Below, piece by piece: positions 62,427 to 64,000 of a stretch of 64,000 nucleotides of DNA. This stretch comes from Mycobacterium paraseoulense (GTDB taxonomy: Bacteria; Actinomycetota; Actinomycetes; Mycobacteriales; Mycobacteriaceae). How positions within the stretch are numbered: the first letter of the stretch is position 1; each line of letters starts with the position of its first letter. The position numbers and the translations under genes are program-made. The notes under the pieces were generated by a model. It was given only the letters and a program-made list of their open reading frames with translations, searched no databases and was not told the DNA's origin. The DNA lies in NCBI RefSeq assembly GCF_010731655.1, contig NZ_AP022619.1, positions 1 to 64,000 of the forward strand, read 5' to 3'.

Positions 62427-63719
62427 CTCCGCAATCCACAGTCCGCTCACCGAGACATGCAGGTCTAATGGCGGGCTCAGCCCCGCGGCCAGTGATTCCG
62501 GGATCGCTTGCGCCGCAACCGGAGTCAGGCCGCCGGCAGCGGTGACCGAGAGGGACTGGAACGGCCCGGGGAGCCCGGTCGCGTAGCCGAAGTCGATGAA
62601 CGGCCGAACGAAGGGCTGGAGCAGGTCGGCCAGCGGGTTGCCCAGGACAGGGATCATGCGCAGCGGGTCCAGCAGCGGCAGGTTCTGGGGAATCAGGTAG
62701 TAGGTGGTCATGCCGATGTGCGTCTGGATGGCGGTGGCAAGCTGCGCGGCGGTGAGGGTCGGATATGTCGAGTGCAGGTAGGGAAAGCCCAAGAGGGCGT
62801 TGAGGTCGGCCGGGATGTTGAAGATGCTGCGCGGGAAGTAGGCGATGGGGTCGTATTGGAGTGTGTAGATGGCGGTCTGGTACAGCGTGTCCACCGGAGT
62901 CACGACGTGAAACGCGCCGAAGCCGGGGATGAAGTGCGTCAGGATGCCGGTGCCCGGAACGTTCGGGTCGGAGAGCATCACGAACGACAGCAGGTCCGAA
63001 CTCGGCCGGATGGCGGCGGGTAGGGCGTCCAGGTAACGCATTTCCAGGGTGGCGATCGTGGCGCTCTGCGAATAGCCCAGTACGACAACGTGATTGCCCG
63101 CGCCGGTTTCGCTCAGGATGGCGTTGTTGAGTATCGCGACGCCCTGCCGGACCGACTGACCGAAGGTTTCGCTGGTGAGGCCGGTGACGGGCCAGAAGTC
63201 CTCGGGCGTCGTCAAACCCACCGGCGTATAGCCGGGGTAATGGGGGGCGATGTAGGTGCTGTAGACGGAAGTCACGTAGGACGGGGTGGGTTGCGGGTTT
63301 CCCGTGCCGCCCATGATCAACGCCACGTTGGTCGACGACGACGTGGTCGGCGTGCTTTGCACTTGGCTTGCCAGGCTCAAGCTTCCGGTCACCGTCTGCT
63401 GCGAGGGCAGGGCCGGCGCCAATTGCGTGGCGGCCGCGTTGGAGGCCTCCGCCTGGGCATACGAATCGCTGCTGCCGATCAACGTTTGCACGAACTGCTG
63501 ATGAAACGCTTCCGCCCGTGCGCCGATCTCCTGATAGCGCTGGCCGAACGCCGCGAACAGCGCCGCCGTGCGGACGGATACCGCATCCGCGGCCGGGGGG
63601 AACACCATGGTCGTCGGGGTGGCCGCCGCTGCGTCGGCAGCGGCTATCGCCGAACCGATCCCCTGCAAATCAGTGGCGGCCGCTGCCAGCGTCTCCGGCG
63701 CTGTGATCACAAACGACAT
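62415..63719 (-). CDS. PE-family protein with PE-PPE alpha/beta hydrolase domain
   Basis: A 434-residue PE protein. The PE domain is residues 1-95 (MSFVITAPETLAAAATDLQGIGSA, then YQEIGARAEAFHQQFV). A short Thr/Ser linker follows, then a PE-PPE hydrolase domain with TNVALIMGGTGNPQPTPSYV and the nucleophile elbow VVVLGYSQSATIATLEM. Such proteins are secreted through ESX type VII systems and act as esterases. The order next to a PPE gene matches a PE/PPE module, here beside the PIM operon (Rv2608 position in M. tuberculosis). Confidence 0.93.
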   Translation of the reverse strand: MSFVITAPETLAAAATDLQGIGSAIAAADAAAATPTTMVFPPAADAVSVRTAALFAAFGQRYQEIGARAEAFHQQFVQTLIGSSDSYAQAEASNAAATQLAPALPSQQTVTGSLSLASQVQSTPTTSSSTNVALIMGGTGNPQPTPSYVTSVYSTYIAPHYPGYTPVGLTTPEDFWPVTGLTSETFGQSVRQGVAILNNAILSETGAGNHVVVLGYSQSATIATLEMRYLDALPAAIRPSSDLLSFVMLSDPNVPGTGILTHFIPGFGAFHVVTPVDTLYQTAIYTLQYDPIAYFPRSIFNIPADLNALLGFPYLHSTYPTLTAAQLATAIQTHIGMTTYYLIPQNLPLLDPLRMIPVLGNPLADLLQPFVRPFIDFGYATGLPGPFQSLSVTAAGGLTPVAAQAIPESLAAGLSPPLDLHVSVSGLWIAESTN

Positions 63720-63734
63720 CGCATCGCCGCCTGA

Positions 63735-64000
63735 CTAGCCCACCACCGGGCGCGCCAGCACACCGGAGCGCGATGCCTCGATCGCCGGATTCACACCGGC
63801 CACCCCGCGCCCGGGCGTGGTGACCGCCGGCTTGAACGGCACTCTCGGCACGCTGGGCGTCAGTTGACTCACACCCGTGGTCGGCACGCCGGCAACGGGA
63901 GCAATCGACGTCGGCGCCTGCACCTCGGTGGCCCAGCTCGGCGGAACCGACAGCGCCCCAATTGAACCCGCCCTACCCGCATCCGCCAACACCGCGGGAG
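63735..64000 (-). CDS. PPE-family protein (SVP subfamily), C-terminal part, cut by window edge
   Basis: About 88 residues are visible, continuous to the right edge. ADAGRAGSIGALSVPPSWATEV carries the GxxSVPxxW signature of the PPE-SVP subfamily, followed by a Pro/Val-rich tail ending SGVLARPVVG. The PPE domain lies beyond the window. It is upstream of the PE-hydrolase gene on the same strand, with 15 bases between, so the two are probably a secreted PE/PPE pair. Confidence 0.85.
   Translation of the reverse strand, partial: PAVLADAGRAGSIGALSVPPSWATEVQAPTSIAPVAGVPTTGVSQLTPSVPRVPFKPAVTTPGRGVAGVNPAIEASRSGVLARPVVG

Noticed and set aside
1..64000. Many long overlapping ORFs opposite or alongside the real genes, including some over 300 residues.
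   Set aside because: They are shadow frames of high-GC coding sequence: Arg/Pro/Gly/Ala-rich, without motifs or ribosome sites, and they lie over genes with clear domains.
1..64000. tRNA, rRNA, CRISPR array, insertion sequence or prophage.
   Set aside because: No cloverleaf-like sequence, spaced direct-repeat array, transposase, integrase or terminal inverted repeats with target duplication were seen.

Overview
The window is GC-rich actinobacterial DNA and almost certainly comes from a slow-grower-like Mycobacterium. The supporting evidence is a phosphatidyl-myo-inositol mannoside (PIM) operon in the order known from M. tuberculosis (thrS, HIT protein, pgsA1, patA, pimA, NUDIX), PE and PPE genes at the right edge, many FadD-type acyl-CoA ligases, and an HspX alpha-crystallin. 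All M. tuberculosis Rv numbers and lengths are recalled from memory, not searched. I see no rRNA, tRNA, CRISPR array or insertion sequence.

Layout. (a) 1-21.8 kb: lipid and CoA metabolism with many single-base frameshifts. It holds a broken MalT/PknK-type signalling protein, a beta-oxidation-like cluster (enoyl-CoA hydratase, SCPx-type thiolase, two MaoC hot-dog proteins, SDR, acyl-CoA dehydrogenase, FadD) ending in a tandem double-TetR regulator, a second FadD behind an unusual 47-residue small ORF, an SDR, a mini-catalase, a TauE-type permease, a GCS2-type ligase, a STAS protein, a TetR, a DedA protein, an SGNH esterase, an eroded FadD, an IclR regulator and a polysaccharide deacetylase. 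(b) 22.1-25.7 kb: a small YiaAB protein, a large acyltransferase-3 membrane protein and a NarL-type two-component system. (c) 25.7-34.4 kb: an aromatic-degradation block. A minus-strand operon encodes a Rieske ring-hydroxylating dioxygenase (alpha, beta), an 80-residue protein, a dihydrodiol dehydrogenase-like SDR and a class II aldolase. A plus-strand operon encodes a membrane Rieske protein, a hemerythrin, protocatechuate 3,4-dioxygenase (pcaH, pcaG) and pcaB. An EthR-like TetR gene is convergent with it.

(d) 34.6-51.4 kb: the most striking region, a contiguous dormancy/hypoxia island. It gathers homologues of M. tuberculosis DosR-regulon members that I recall as scattered: a DUF1876 protein (Rv1738/Rv2632c type), a RafH/Rv0079-type ribosome hibernation factor, a phosphoribosyltransferase-hydrolase fusion (Rv0571c), a release-factor-like protein (Rv2629), an Rv2627c-type hydrolase, hspX, an M50-CBS protease (Rv2625c) and ferredoxin fdxA. 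Interspersed are a YVTN beta-propeller, a long-chain acyl-CoA ligase, a cyclic-nucleotide-gated lysine acetyltransferase (Rv0998 type), a wax ester/TAG synthase and a HAD-phosphatase/P-loop ATPase fusion. Palindromes resembling the DosR box lie in front of most of these transcription units.

(e) 50.1-64 kb: a section matching the M. tuberculosis Rv2622-Rv2608 neighbourhood: methyltransferase, a Cys-containing HTH regulator, a membrane protein, cupin, nitronate monooxygenase, DUF1990, aldo/keto reductase, thioesterase, then the thrS-PIM operon and finally a PE-hydrolase and a PPE gene cut by the window edge.

Data quality. About half the genes left of 21.8 kb need one or more single-base corrections, often in short runs of one base. 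None to the right do. I treat most as frameshifted but recognisable genes and give full spans. Only the first gene and the FadD at 18.7-20.1 kb look genuinely broken.
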